DNA from: Alteromonadaceae bacterium 2753L.S.0a.02
GTDB lineage: Bacteria; Pseudomonadota; Gammaproteobacteria; Pseudomonadales; Cellvibrionaceae
Direction of reading: 5' to 3'
Assembly: GCA_007827375.1 (NCBI GenBank)
Contig: VISH01000001.1
Location: 1,302,001-1,366,000, forward strand
Length of the DNA stretch: 64,000 nucleotides
The notes beneath the pieces are model-generated. The model was given only the letters and a program-made list of their open reading frames with translations, had not been told where the DNA came from and did not search any database. This document shows positions 18,171 to 27,554 of this stretch, one piece after another. The position numbers and the translations under genes were made by a program. The number at the start of each line of letters is the position of its first letter. The first letter of the stretch is position 1.

Positions 18171-19796
18171 CTACTCGAAAGATCTTTGCGCCTCTATGCG
18201 CTCATATTGCGAATTGCCATCATCAATAACTCGAACTTCTGCGCTGTACTTATCCAATATATAAAGCTTATCGCCTTCGGGTGATACTGCGATGGCGGTG
18301 GGGCCACTAAAGTTCGCGCTATTCAAGGCACCATTGGTGCTGCCACCGCCGTTGCCGCCGGCGAAAACAGCAACGCTGCCGTCTTGTGGATCTACCGAGA
18401 TAATGCGATGGCGATTGGTGTCGGGAATTAAAATATGACCTTCTGCATACTCAATCATGTTGATGTTGGCTCCGGTGTTTGCCAGCAATCGCACCTTGCC
18501 GTCGGTCACCCGGTACAGTTGTCCGTTTTCCCAGTTGCCTGCGAATATCTCGCCCTTGCCATCACCGGTAACGCCAATCACATCGCTTAAACCCCCATCG
18601 CGTGCATAAGTGGCGACTGTGCCTTCGGGCGTAATCGTACGAACGGTGGCGCCGTTACCCGTATTTTGGCCGCTGCCGTATTCTGTGATGTAAATCAGGT
18701 CATTAGCGTCAATCCACAAACCAGCCGGGCCATTCAGATCACTAACAAAAACACTGGAGACACCTTCCGGTGTAATTTTAAATACCTTGTTCGAGGTATA
18801 ACTGGCAACGAACAAATTCCCTTGAGAATCGATATCGCTGTCGTTGGCAGAACCCATGTTTGAACTCAACACGCTACGCTCGCCGAGTTTGGAAATTTTT
18901 AATACCTGCCCACCTTCCTGTTGCGCGGATGAGACATAAACATTGCCGTTGGCATCCACAGAAATACCATCACCCGCTGAGGCATCGGCAAATTTATCCA
19001 CGTATTGGAAACTGGTGGGAACCAACTCGACATAATCTATTTGGATATCACCGTCTTGTTCGCTTAGCAGTGAAAGCTCGCTGCCGTCATCCACCAAAAC
19101 TTCGACGCTTGCTAGTTCATAACCTTTTTGAGCGTTTTCCGGCAGAGTTACCGCATTAAGGGTTTCACCCTGCAACTGCACGTTCAGCGCGTTATCGCTG
19201 CTGCTTAAATAGGCGATGTTTAAACGCACGCTTTTCTGGTGAACTTCAAAACTGACACCTGAGCCGGCTTCGAGAATATTCGACATAACGGCGCCACCCG
19301 ATGCATTACTGTCGCTTGCCGTCGCAGCGTTACCGAGCGGTGTCATATCCTCGGCTTCCAGGCTTATTTTTGAGAGCCCAACAAAAATAGTTGTCACCTG
19401 AAAATCTGCACTCACGCCCCCAATAGTGAGTGTTGCGCTGCTCATACTGGAGGTCTGACTCGGGCTTACAAGTCGAACGCTTACTGATTGACCTGAAGTG
19501 ACAGTGCCAATCGCACTGGTGTAGCTATCACCATTAATAGAATATTCTCCACCCCTTATAGCAATTGGCGAAGCCACATTAATACCGGCAACTGTAATAG
19601 TATTGGATTCGACGCTACTTCCCGGGGCAACACTTGTTTGAGCGGTAAAGCTAAACGCATCGGGCCGTGCATCTTCATTATTAGTGGGTGACGAACTGCC
19701 ACCGTCATCACCACCGCAGCTTGCTAGGCTCAACAGCACTGTCATACTCATTAGCCATGAAATTGTTAGTCTAATATTTCGCATTAACTGACTCAC
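18171..19796 (-). CDS. Lipoprotein with CBM6-like module and NHL-repeat propeller
   Basis: 541 residues. Lipobox at LLSLASC (Cys about 27) followed by GGDDGGSSS. Residues of about 45-135 look like an Ig-like repeat (ITVAGINVASPIAIRGGEYS). Residues of about 140-265 begin ISLEAEDMTP and end IDYVELVP, the pattern of CBM6/35-type beta-sandwich domains. Residues of about 270-535 are NHL/SMP-30-like repeats (GDGISVDANGNVYVSS, SDIDSQGNLFVASYTS, AGLWIDANDLIYITEYGSG) forming a beta-propeller. Probably a surface lipoprotein that binds carbohydrate or a partner protein. Monocistronic. Confidence 0.82.
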   Translation of the reverse strand: MSQLMRNIRLTISWLMSMTVLLSLASCGGDDGGSSSPTNNEDARPDAFSFTAQTSVAPGSSVESNTITVAGINVASPIAIRGGEYSINGDSYTSAIGTVTSGQSVSVRLVSPSQTSSMSSATLTIGGVSADFQVTTIFVGLSKISLEAEDMTPLGNAATASDSNASGGAVMSNILEAGSGVSFEVHQKSVRLNIAYLSSSDNALNVQLQGETLNAVTLPENAQKGYELASVEVLVDDGSELSLLSEQDGDIQIDYVELVPTSFQYVDKFADASAGDGISVDANGNVYVSSAQQEGGQVLKISKLGERSVLSSNMGSANDSDIDSQGNLFVASYTSNKVFKITPEGVSSVFVSDLNGPAGLWIDANDLIYITEYGSGQNTGNGATVRTITPEGTVATYARDGGLSDVIGVTGDGKGEIFAGNWENGQLYRVTDGKVRLLANTGANINMIEYAEGHILIPDTNRHRIISVDPQDGSVAVFAGGNGGGSTNGALNSANFSGPTAIAVSPEGDKLYILDKYSAEVRVIDDGNSQYERIEAQRSFE

Positions 19797-19991
19797 TCCT
19801 GTTCGATGTTTTAAGGGCTTTATTGCATTGAAGTGTCTCTAGAACCCTTATGATTTCATTTCATACATCGTGGAGCGTTCGTATTTGCCATCATTGGTGA
19901 TTTTTCGTTGCGTGACGAAAATGCGCCATAACCCACTGAAACTGCACAACAAATGCGAATTCCGAATTTGATCATGGGATGTTTTTTTTCT

Positions 19992-20005
19992 GGATTCCGG
20001 AATCC
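19992..20005. repeat. 14-bp perfect palindrome
   Basis: GGATTCCGGAATCC is its own reverse complement. It lies in the 274-bp gap between the NHL lipoprotein and the next gene. Extended palindromes of the TGGATTCCGG type are common dispersed repeats in proteobacteria; here it could also be an operator for the divergent genes. Confidence 0.6.
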
Positions 20006-20070
20006 GGACGCAATGACAGCGAAAATACGCCAACTTTGCGTTTGTAAATTATTCTAAGAGTCCCGTCACC

Positions 20071-20637
20071 ATGTTCCTGCGCGCACTAAATAACTTGCTG
20101 TTGTTGCTCGGTCTTACATTGCTGCCTTTGGCGTGGGCACAAAACCCAGAAGCGCCGGCCTCAGCAAACCAATTACTGGAACGACTGCAGGGGCGTTGGC
20201 AACAAAAATACTGGCGAGAGCACCAAATGCAGGAAAATTACCAGGACGTAACGATCAATTGGCGGGGTGCTGTTCAGGAAATGACCATTACCGGAAAGCG
20301 CATTGCTGTGTTCGAATACCAACAAAATGGTCGAGTTTTTATTGCCTGGGGCGGACGCGTGATAGCAAAAGAGTTAAATCAACTGGAAGTCGTTGTTGAA
20401 TATTTTTCGCCCTATGATCAAACTGCTGTCCACCACGCTCAAAATCGCCAAGCTACCCTCTACAGCGGTGCGAGTCTGGTTGGCAGTGTACAAAGCTTGA
20501 GTGCAAATTTTAGCCAGGGGCTGCTGTACCTCAGCGGCCCCTGGCGACAAAATGTAAACAGTGCCTACCACCGGCCTATTTGGCTCGATGTTGGCTATGT
20601 AAACATTGGCAACAAAAGTTTAACGCTTGCGGAATAG
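20071..20637 (+). CDS. Hypothetical exported protein
   Basis: 188 residues. Signal peptide with cleavage near AWAQ-NP. The mature part is rich in beta-strand and aromatic residues (QGRWQQKYWREHQMQENYQD, VTINWRGAVQEMTITGKRIA) and looks like a small periplasmic beta-barrel or lipocalin-like fold; no family assigned. The AraC-type regulator gene follows 45 bp downstream on the same strand. Confidence 0.7.
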   Translation: MFLRALNNLLLLLGLTLLPLAWAQNPEAPASANQLLERLQGRWQQKYWREHQMQENYQDVTINWRGAVQEMTITGKRIAVFEYQQNGRVFIAWGGRVIAKELNQLEVVVEYFSPYDQTAVHHAQNRQATLYSGASLVGSVQSLSANFSQGLLYLSGPWRQNVNSAYHRPIWLDVGYVNIGNKSLTLAE

Positions 20638-20682
20638 ATCGCCTGGCGAGCAGGCTTTTACGAATAATAGGGAGGAGCGCGT

Positions 20683-21897
20683 TTGGTACAGTTACCCCAC
20701 TTTGCAATCCCAGTGATATTTGGTTTATCGCTGTGTATTGGTCAAACACTTTTTGCCTTTATTTTGTTATTGCGTTCCTATTTAAAAGACGGCCAAGTTG
20801 CCAATATCTATCTCGCAGTTTTTATGTGCTTGCTGTGCAGTTGTTTATCGCTATTTTTCCTGTTCGACCTTTGGATTGTGCATCTGCCACACTTTATTCT
20901 TTCTTTTATACCGCTACTGCCAGGAATTCCAGTTACTTTATTTCTCTACGCAAAATCCATTAGTTTTCGTGAAAAGCGCTGCGTGACAACCGAAGTGCTA
21001 TTACACCTTATCCCCTGTTTTATTATTTTTACGCTTTTATTACCCTTCTTTACGCTACCAGGAATAGAAAAAATTGAATGGCAGCTGTTAACCGACGACT
21101 CGTATATTGAATTTTCAGACATACAACAATTCACCTTATCGTTGTTGTGGCCCCTTAAAATATTCATTGTATTACATGGGCTCGCATATTTTTACGCGAT
21201 TACTCGAATACTCAAAAAATACCAAATTGCGGTACGCAATACCTATTCCTATACCGAGGGTATCAATTTTCGTTGGTTACAAATACTCGTTTATACCGGT
21301 ATCGGCCTTTACCTTATATACCCCACGCTTAAATGGGTTCACTATGGTAGTCAGCATCCGTTTTACCTTTGGGTAGTCAGCATATTTAGTGGTTGCATTG
21401 TGCTCTCTCTTTTCAGCTATTTTGGAGTCACCCAGAAGCGTGTCGGCGAGAACCGTATCGAGCCAAGTGGTAGCACAAGCAATGTCATTCTATTAGGTGA
21501 ACATAGTCGTTCCCCGCAGGGTAAATATAAAAACTCCGCCTTATCTGAAAGTGCTGTGCTGGAAATTGAAAGCTTAATTTTAGAAGAGATGAAAACGCGC
21601 CAGCCATACCGAGACCCTCAGCTGAGTGTTAAGCAACTGGCAGATGGCATTGATCTCAGTGTGAAAGATGTTTCCCGTGTTATTAACGAGCGTATAGGTA
21701 AAAATTTTATGGAATTTATCAACGCCTATCGCATTGCTGATGCAAAAAATTTACTGGCCAATGATATTACCAAAAATATTATCGAAATTGTTTTTGAGGT
21801 TGGCTTCAATTCAAAAACTGCTTTTTACGAGGCCTTTAAAAAAGAAACCGGACTTACTCCCACCGCTTTTCGAAAACAAAACCAAAAATCAGCATAA
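20683..21897 (+). CDS. Membrane-anchored AraC-family transcriptional regulator
   Basis: About 404 residues. The N-terminal 245 residues hold roughly seven hydrophobic segments, an integral-membrane sensor as in many Cellvibrio and Saccharophagus regulators. The C-terminal 100 residues form an AraC helix-turn-helix pair: LSVKQLADGIDLSVKDVSRV and KNIIEIVFEVGFNSKTAFYE, ending GLTPTAFRK. The TTG start is preceded by AGGGAGGAG. It probably senses an envelope or extracellular signal and may control the esterase gene downstream; that target is inference. Confidence 0.87.
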   Translation: MVQLPHFAIPVIFGLSLCIGQTLFAFILLLRSYLKDGQVANIYLAVFMCLLCSCLSLFFLFDLWIVHLPHFILSFIPLLPGIPVTLFLYAKSISFREKRCVTTEVLLHLIPCFIIFTLLLPFFTLPGIEKIEWQLLTDDSYIEFSDIQQFTLSLLWPLKIFIVLHGLAYFYAITRILKKYQIAVRNTYSYTEGINFRWLQILVYTGIGLYLIYPTLKWVHYGSQHPFYLWVVSIFSGCIVLSLFSYFGVTQKRVGENRIEPSGSTSNVILLGEHSRSPQGKYKNSALSESAVLEIESLILEEMKTRQPYRDPQLSVKQLADGIDLSVKDVSRVINERIGKNFMEFINAYRIADAKNLLANDITKNIIEIVFEVGFNSKTAFYEAFKKETGLTPTAFRKQNQKSA

Positions 21898-22267
21898 ATA
21901 CTACCTCGGGAGAAATCTCAATCGCGCTTAAAATTAAGTTATACCGTTTTGTAGCCGACCGGAAGCTGGCAGAGCGGTTAAAGGATAGTGATTTGTAGCC
22001 GCCTGGAATTTTCTACCATTCATTTCTTCGTTATTAGAGTTGATGTGCGGTAGACGCCATGTTTACCTAACGTTGATTTTTAACTCACCTGCTACTCACC
22101 TGGCAGCGATTAATTTAACGTCTGAAGTACGCAAAATAAATTACCGAAAACACATTAAATAATTACATTTTATAACTCAAACGCGTTGGCAGGTCGTTAA
22201 TGTGCATTTTTCGTCTGCGCCTGTAATAGTCTGCCATATCGACAATTCTTGAAAAGGATTCCAAACT
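21898..22267. other. Gene-free stretch upstream of the esterase
   Basis: 370 bp with no credible gene. It would hold the esterase promoter and possibly sites for the AraC-type regulator encoded just before; no clear operator repeat was recognised. Confidence 0.5.
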
Positions 22268-23383
22268 ATGAAGATGCTCGTCGCCTACGTATTTTTTTCC
22301 CTACTGTGTATATCAACTAACGCTTTGGCACAATCTAGCGTGCCAACGGTGGACAATCTTGATGGACACGAATTTGTTTATCCAGGCGCCAGGGTTCACT
22401 ATGTTGATTCAACCATTGTGAACGAACGTTATGAATTGCGTGTGGCACTTCCCGGTAATTATGAACAAAATCCAGATGCAGATTTTCCAGTGATTTATGT
22501 ATTGGATGGACAATGGGATTTTACTGTAGCGGCAGATATTAAAGGTAAATTGGTGTACGACGGCATGATCCCACCGGTAATCGTTGTGGCAATTACCTGG
22601 GCCGGAGAAGGGGTAAATTATGATTTGAAGCGACAACGGGATTTCCTGCCAGTGCAACATGAACAGATTCCCGGTTCCGGGGGTGCTGCAAATTTTTTAG
22701 CCGCACTTGAACAAGAGATTATTCCCTTTACTGAGATGCTTTATCGTGCGAATGGTGAGCGCACCTTGATGGGGAGTTCCTTTGGAGGAGTATTTACAAC
22801 CTATGCCATGTTGGCGAAACCCGGATTATTTAATGGTTACGTTGCGATGGCCGCGCCTTACGATGTAGCGAGTGATTATTTTCAAACTCGCATTGCAGAA
22901 TTGGCCGGCACGCGGGAATTAAATAATACACGCTTATACCTTGGCGTGGGTTCTTATGACTTAAATCGCACGCAGGTTGTTGAAATGGCCATGCAGTTAC
23001 GTTGGGCGCATCTTAAAGGTCTACATGCGAAAAAACAGGTGCTGCCAGGTTTGGGTCATGCCGGTGCCACGCCAGTTGGCTACACCCATGGCTATCAATA
23101 CGTATTTAAGCGTCCTAAATTAAAACTTCCCATGGCTGTTCTTGAACAATACGTTGGTAGTTATCAAATCGCTCCGGAGTACCCGAACATTGATATTTCA
23201 GCAGGTCTATTTAAATTACAATTAACCCAGCAGGGCGAGACCATTGATTTTTATGCTCAATCCGAAACCGAGTTTTACGCTCTGGGTATAGATATACAAC
23301 TTAAGTTCGTGGCCGGTGAAAATGGCGCAATGACCATGCTAATTACTCAATCGGGTAACACCTTCCCATTTGTGCGACTTTGA
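22268..23383 (+). CDS. Secreted alpha/beta-hydrolase of the esterase D type
   Basis: 371 residues. Signal peptide with cleavage near ALAQ-SS. An esterase-D/Fes-type alpha/beta hydrolase domain follows: FPVIYVLDGQWDF, nucleophile Ser in GSSFGG (about 175), with a candidate catalytic His in LPGLGHAGATPVG. A C-terminal beta-rich region of about 85 residues (QYVGSYQIAPEYPNIDIS) resembles the tail domain found on some such esterases. Could deacylate polysaccharide side chains or act on siderophores; no TonB receptor or glycanase is adjacent to decide. A hairpin terminator follows. Confidence 0.85.
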   Translation: MKMLVAYVFFSLLCISTNALAQSSVPTVDNLDGHEFVYPGARVHYVDSTIVNERYELRVALPGNYEQNPDADFPVIYVLDGQWDFTVAADIKGKLVYDGMIPPVIVVAITWAGEGVNYDLKRQRDFLPVQHEQIPGSGGAANFLAALEQEIIPFTEMLYRANGERTLMGSSFGGVFTTYAMLAKPGLFNGYVAMAAPYDVASDYFQTRIAELAGTRELNNTRLYLGVGSYDLNRTQVVEMAMQLRWAHLKGLHAKKQVLPGLGHAGATPVGYTHGYQYVFKRPKLKLPMAVLEQYVGSYQIAPEYPNIDISAGLFKLQLTQQGETIDFYAQSETEFYALGIDIQLKFVAGENGAMTMLITQSGNTFPFVRL

Positions 23384-23408
23384 TACCCGCGCGAAGACCT
23401 CCTAAAAC

Positions 23409-23438
23409 GCCCCGGCTGAACCGGGGCTATTTCATTTT
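23409..23438. terminator. Rho-independent terminator between convergent genes
   Basis: Stem GCCCCGG/CCGGGGC with loop CTGAA followed by a T-rich tail. It lies between the esterase gene and the opposing small secreted protein gene. Confidence 0.85.
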
Positions 23439-23460
23439 GCCCATAAATTACCTAAGGCAC

Positions 23461-23889
23461 TTACCTACAGGTAACTTTCAACTGAGGTTCGCCTGAGCCA
23501 TAGAAAATGGGTACGGTGGTATAGCCACATGCACCACAGAATTCTTCGATGGCATCGATATGATTAGACCACTGACTGGCCCAGATGGTGCCGTAATACG
23601 CACCCGAATTGGTACAGGGATTTGATGTAGAGATGTTGGGCGAGGTGCAGGTTCCTGCGTTGTAATAGCCATTGGTTAACGACATTGAACAGGTAGAAGA
23701 CCCAACAGCACGCGTTCCGACGGTTTTTATGGCCGCAACAGTACCGCTAATCGAGCAGGAATAAACAACATTCGCGGTAGAACCACCAGATGAAACGCTG
23801 GAATGCGTCCATGAACAATTATCCGCAGCAGCGCTTAATGACAAACTACCTAACACAAAGAGAGACAAAACTGTTTTTAGAGTTTTCAT
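23461..23889 (-). CDS. Small secreted Cys-rich protein
   Basis: 142 residues. Signal peptide with cleavage near SAAA-DN. The mature part has about nine Cys (DNCSWTHSS, YSCSISG, STCSMSL, GTCTSPN, NPCTNSG, EFCGACGYT, VTCR), suggesting a disulfide-stabilised extracellular protein. Beta-rich with many Ser, Thr and Gly. No family recognised; a carbohydrate-binding or inhibitor-like role is only a guess. Confidence 0.75.
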   Translation of the reverse strand: MKTLKTVLSLFVLGSLSLSAAADNCSWTHSSVSSGGSTANVVYSCSISGTVAAIKTVGTRAVGSSTCSMSLTNGYYNAGTCTSPNISTSNPCTNSGAYYGTIWASQWSNHIDAIEEFCGACGYTTVPIFYGSGEPQLKVTCR

Positions 23890-24474
23890 TGCTATGTATT
23901 CCGAGTGATTAATTATTGTTTAACGTTCTCCTTTAAGGTTTGAAGGGCAACTACAAAGACACCCAACGATACAGCCGCTCCTCCGTGATTCGGCGATTTC
24001 AATTCTGTGAAATATAACCTGTTAAGTAGTTACAGCATCGGAACAAAGTTAGTAGGAGCACGAGTATCTATCATCAGCTGTCATTCTTCAAATTGGATGT
24101 AATAGATAGTATTAGTGGGTGAGCCAGATCTTTACACCACGATTTAACACATGTGTTTGAAAAATAGTTGTGGCGCGAATGTTTTTTATTTGATGTTGTC
24201 GCCGGTTTGCATATTTTGACGTAACAGCACACGGGTTTTAAAAAATAATACAGTGCGAGATCACTTTGTGTGGTTTTAATTATTTGGATTTAAAATAATA
24301 AACGGCTGTTTTGTTAAAAAATATTATTAATGATTTTTTTGATCGACTGTGGGAGAAGTGTTGAGGTTTTAAACCTAAATCCGATGGCTTTTAAAGCCCT
24401 GGCATATAGGTATGTATGCGCTGACTGTATTAATAGAATTGCGACTCTTTAGGTTTATAAATATTACCAGCGTC
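23890..24474. other. AT-rich gene-free stretch
   Basis: 585 bp between the divergently oriented end and start of two minus-strand genes. I see no gene, clear repeat or terminator. It presumably includes the promoter of the Cys-rich secreted protein. Confidence 0.5.
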
Positions 24475-25266
24475 TTATTTAAGGTTTGTGTATTCAAGCT
24501 GTTTGCGAGCCTTTTTAAAACGACCACGCAAATAATTTTTCAGGGATGGCGTTACTTCTTTATTCGGAATTTTTTTGTAGTGGCAAAACAAGGCCAGTGT
24601 GTAAATGGCCTCATCTTCCGATAACGCTGCTGTACGGTTGGCGCGGGGGTCGTAACAGCGCGCACAACTGCCGCGAAAGGTGTAGGCACTGTTGGCGATA
24701 AAAATCCCGAAGCCCATGGCAATGGCGATGATTTCAGCCGCCGCGTCAAAACTTTCCGGCCCTGCAGGTGGTATGCGTTGTGACTGATACAGGTAATGCT
24801 GTGCAATATTTTTACTCATACTGCCCACTAAATCCATCGGCTTTTTCATCATCGCGCTCGCGTAAGAGATTTCGAGCGTGTGTTGCACACTTGCGACTTC
24901 CTGTGTGTTTTGCGGTGGGGTTTGCGAGGTGAGGCCCAATAAGGGTGGCATTTGCGCTTCGAAATATTGCGGTGCTTGCACAGTGAACGGCCACTGGCTT
25001 AAACCGGCGTATTCGCATATACGTTTACACAGCGCACGGGCCATATCCAACTCATTATCAGCGCGATCGGGGAAGTATTCTCGTGATGGGTGAATTAAAC
25101 CCGCGGTATTGGCAAAATAATCACTGTCGAAGGACTCTAAGGCCCAATCGAAGGTGCTTTGCAGCGCACTTGCTGTGTCTGGGTCTACGATTTGGGGTGG
25201 TTTTAAAAATGGAAACACAGCTAGTCTCGGGTGTTTGGGCGGTATATTTTGGTTGGAAGGGCACAA
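24475..25266 (-). CDS. Hypothetical protein
   Basis: 263 residues, no signal peptide. Contains a conserved-looking C-terminal part with GSCARCYDPRANRTAALSED, a CxxC-like Cys pair, then EAIYTLALFCHYKK and a basic helical end. A weakly hydrophobic stretch (IIAIAMGFGIFIANSAY) may be buried or membrane-associated. No family recognised. Confidence 0.65.
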   Translation of the reverse strand: MCPSNQNIPPKHPRLAVFPFLKPPQIVDPDTASALQSTFDWALESFDSDYFANTAGLIHPSREYFPDRADNELDMARALCKRICEYAGLSQWPFTVQAPQYFEAQMPPLLGLTSQTPPQNTQEVASVQHTLEISYASAMMKKPMDLVGSMSKNIAQHYLYQSQRIPPAGPESFDAAAEIIAIAMGFGIFIANSAYTFRGSCARCYDPRANRTAALSEDEAIYTLALFCHYKKIPNKEVTPSLKNYLRGRFKKARKQLEYTNLK

Positions 25267-25446
25267 AGTGTACGCGTTTGAGTTTTGGGGGGCAATCCAG
25301 ACTGATCGAGTCGGTTTATGGACCCTTAATTTCTATAAACCCGAAGGGTTGTGATTTGCCATTCTTTTTTTGTAGCTTACGTTAAAGTGCGCACGTTAAA
25401 CAGCTTGCTTTAGACAGCACCGTAGCTTAATTTAGGATTTTATCTA

Positions 25447-25842
25447 ATGCCAAGCGTATTGATAGAAAGACGAACCTCCGCTTCACCAGATACTGAGGTG
25501 GCGATAATGGAAGCGGTGCACACCGCACTGTGTGAAGCGTTTCTAATTAAAGTCACCGATAAAAACGTTCGCCTAATTGTGCATGAACCGCACCGTTTCA
25601 GTTGCCCACCGGGAAAGTCAAACCCCGAGGTTTACACACATATTAGCATTGATGCTATCGCAGAACGTTCAATTGAAGCAAAGCGAACGCTATATAGAAA
25701 CATAGTAAGCAATCTGGAAACTCTGGGAATACCGAAAGATCATGTAAAAATCCTTATTCGTGATATACCGACGACAAACTGGGGTGTTCGTGGTGGGCAG
25801 GCAGCATGCGATATTGATTTGGGGTTTGAAATTAATGTGTAA
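25447..25842 (+). CDS. Tautomerase-superfamily protein
   Basis: 131 residues beginning MPSVLIERR: Pro at position 2 becomes the catalytic N-terminal Pro1 after Met removal. The sequence AIMEAVHTALCEAFLI and the segment EPHRFSCPPGKSNPEVYTHI fit the double-length tautomerase family (Tautomerase_2, PF14552). Likely cytoplasmic and acting on 2-hydroxy-dienoate or keto-enol substrates; no pathway partners adjacent. Confidence 0.85.
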   Translation: MPSVLIERRTSASPDTEVAIMEAVHTALCEAFLIKVTDKNVRLIVHEPHRFSCPPGKSNPEVYTHISIDAIAERSIEAKRTLYRNIVSNLETLGIPKDHVKILIRDIPTTNWGVRGGQAACDIDLGFEINV

Positions 25843-25904
25843 GAGCTGTACGGCGTTGACTTCAGTGGGCGACCACAAATCAGCCTACTACAAAGCGAGA
25901 ATAC

Positions 25905-27554
25905 ATGCGTCTTAATACAGCACTGGATAAAAAAAGAAGGATGCCGTGTGTGTTACTGGTAAGTAGCCTGTTGGGCGCTTGTGCTGCGCAGCCCAGTAAG
26001 CCAACAAGCAATACTGCCGGAGAAGCGGTCGATAAAGAATCCGAATGCAGCGCCACCTATACAAACCCCATAATCTGGGAAGATCTGCCAGACCCGGAAG
26101 TGATACGGGTTAACGATACTTACTATTATACGGCCTCCACTTTTCACCATTCGCCCGGTGCGCCGCTGCTGCGATCTTACGATCTGGTGCATTGGGAATA
26201 TCTGTCGCACTCGGTTCCCAGTCTTGATTTCGATAAGGCTTACGATTTGGAAGGCGGCAGTGCCTATGTAAAAGGCATCTGGGCATCCACACTTCAGTAC
26301 CGTGAAAGTAACGAAACCTTTTATTGGATGGGCTGCATGCACGATCTGGGTGGGGCTTATGTCTTTACCGCAAAACAACCAGAGGGCCCGTGGCAAGGCA
26401 GTAAAAGTGACCAATGCTATTACGATATGGGTTTGTTAATCGATGATGACGATCGCATGTACGTCGCTTTTGGTAACAACACCATCAGTGTTGCTGAGCT
26501 CACCGCAGACGGCTTAAGTGAAAAAAGTCGCAAGCTAGTTTTACAAACACCCGACTGGGTGAAGGGGCCATTGGAAGGTGCACGCTTTAATAAAATTGAT
26601 GGTAATTACTACATCTTTTTAACGCAATATGCCAATGGCGAGTATGTTGCCCGCTCCACCCATGGGCCATTCGGGCCCTATGAATTAAGACCTTTTGCAG
26701 TGGCTTTGCCGTACGGTGGCAGAGGTGCCGGCGGCCAGCCGCATCAAGGTGGGCTTGTAAAAACTCAACACGGCGACTGGTATTATATGGCGTTTAACGA
26801 TGCCTTTCCCGCCGGCAGATTACCGGTAATGGCGCCTGTCACATGGAGTGAAGGCTGGCCTTCTGTAGAGCTTGTAAATGGTCAATGGGGTGCGTCTTAC
26901 GCTTTCCCAAATCTGGCCTGTGGCAAGCACAAAGTAAATACGAAAAATACCAGAGACGAATTTACCGCAAGCACACTAAACCCCGAGTGGGAGTGGAACC
27001 ACAATCCCGACAACAGTAAATGGGCCTCGGGCAAGGGCCTTGTTATGCAAACCGCCTCACTGACAAAAGATTTATATGCAGCCAAAAATACCTTAACACG
27101 ACGTATTGCTGGGCCCCGCTCAAGTGCAACGGTGGCGCTTGATATCAGTGCTATGAAAAATGGCGATGTTGCCGGGCTTGCGGTTTTTAGAGATCTGTCT
27201 GCGTGGATTGGCATTCGAAAATCCGCCACAACAACACAGCTTGTGATGAGTCGCGGGCAGGCCTTGGGGCCCGACTGGAAAACAGCAAGTTATGGCTCTG
27301 ATGTCGCGTCAAAACCGGTAAATAGCGATACGCTTTGGTTGCGTGTGGATGCCGACGTGACAACTACAGAAGAAGGTGGCACCGCAAAATTTTATTGGAG
27401 CCTGGACGGAATGCGATTTGAAGCGCTGGGCGATACCTTTGTAATGAAGCGTGAATGGAATTATTTTCTGGGGTATCGCTTCGCCATTTTTAACTATGCG
27501 ACAGCAACTCTGGGGGGCGCGATTACTGTAAAATCTTTTAATGTCGAGCAGTAA
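25905..27554 (+). CDS. GH43 glycosidase lipoprotein with C-terminal beta-sandwich
   Basis: 549 residues. Lipobox at SLLGACAAQ (Cys about 26). The five-bladed GH43 domain covers about 45-345: general base Asp in LPDPEVIRVND, pKa-modulating Asp in the LLIDDDDRMYVAFG region and general acid Glu in GPLEGARFNKIDGNYY. Residues of about 350-549 form a second beta-sandwich (DEFTASTLNPEWEWNHNPD) typical of the two-domain beta-xylosidase/arabinofuranosidase subgroup. Likely removes xylose or arabinose from hemicellulose oligomers at the cell surface or periplasm. It stands alone, 62 bp after the tautomerase gene. Confidence 0.9.
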   Translation: MRLNTALDKKRRMPCVLLVSSLLGACAAQPSKPTSNTAGEAVDKESECSATYTNPIIWEDLPDPEVIRVNDTYYYTASTFHHSPGAPLLRSYDLVHWEYLSHSVPSLDFDKAYDLEGGSAYVKGIWASTLQYRESNETFYWMGCMHDLGGAYVFTAKQPEGPWQGSKSDQCYYDMGLLIDDDDRMYVAFGNNTISVAELTADGLSEKSRKLVLQTPDWVKGPLEGARFNKIDGNYYIFLTQYANGEYVARSTHGPFGPYELRPFAVALPYGGRGAGGQPHQGGLVKTQHGDWYYMAFNDAFPAGRLPVMAPVTWSEGWPSVELVNGQWGASYAFPNLACGKHKVNTKNTRDEFTASTLNPEWEWNHNPDNSKWASGKGLVMQTASLTKDLYAAKNTLTRRIAGPRSSATVALDISAMKNGDVAGLAVFRDLSAWIGIRKSATTTQLVMSRGQALGPDWKTASYGSDVASKPVNSDTLWLRVDADVTTTEEGGTAKFYWSLDGMRFEALGDTFVMKREWNYFLGYRFAIFNYATATLGGAITVKSFNVEQ

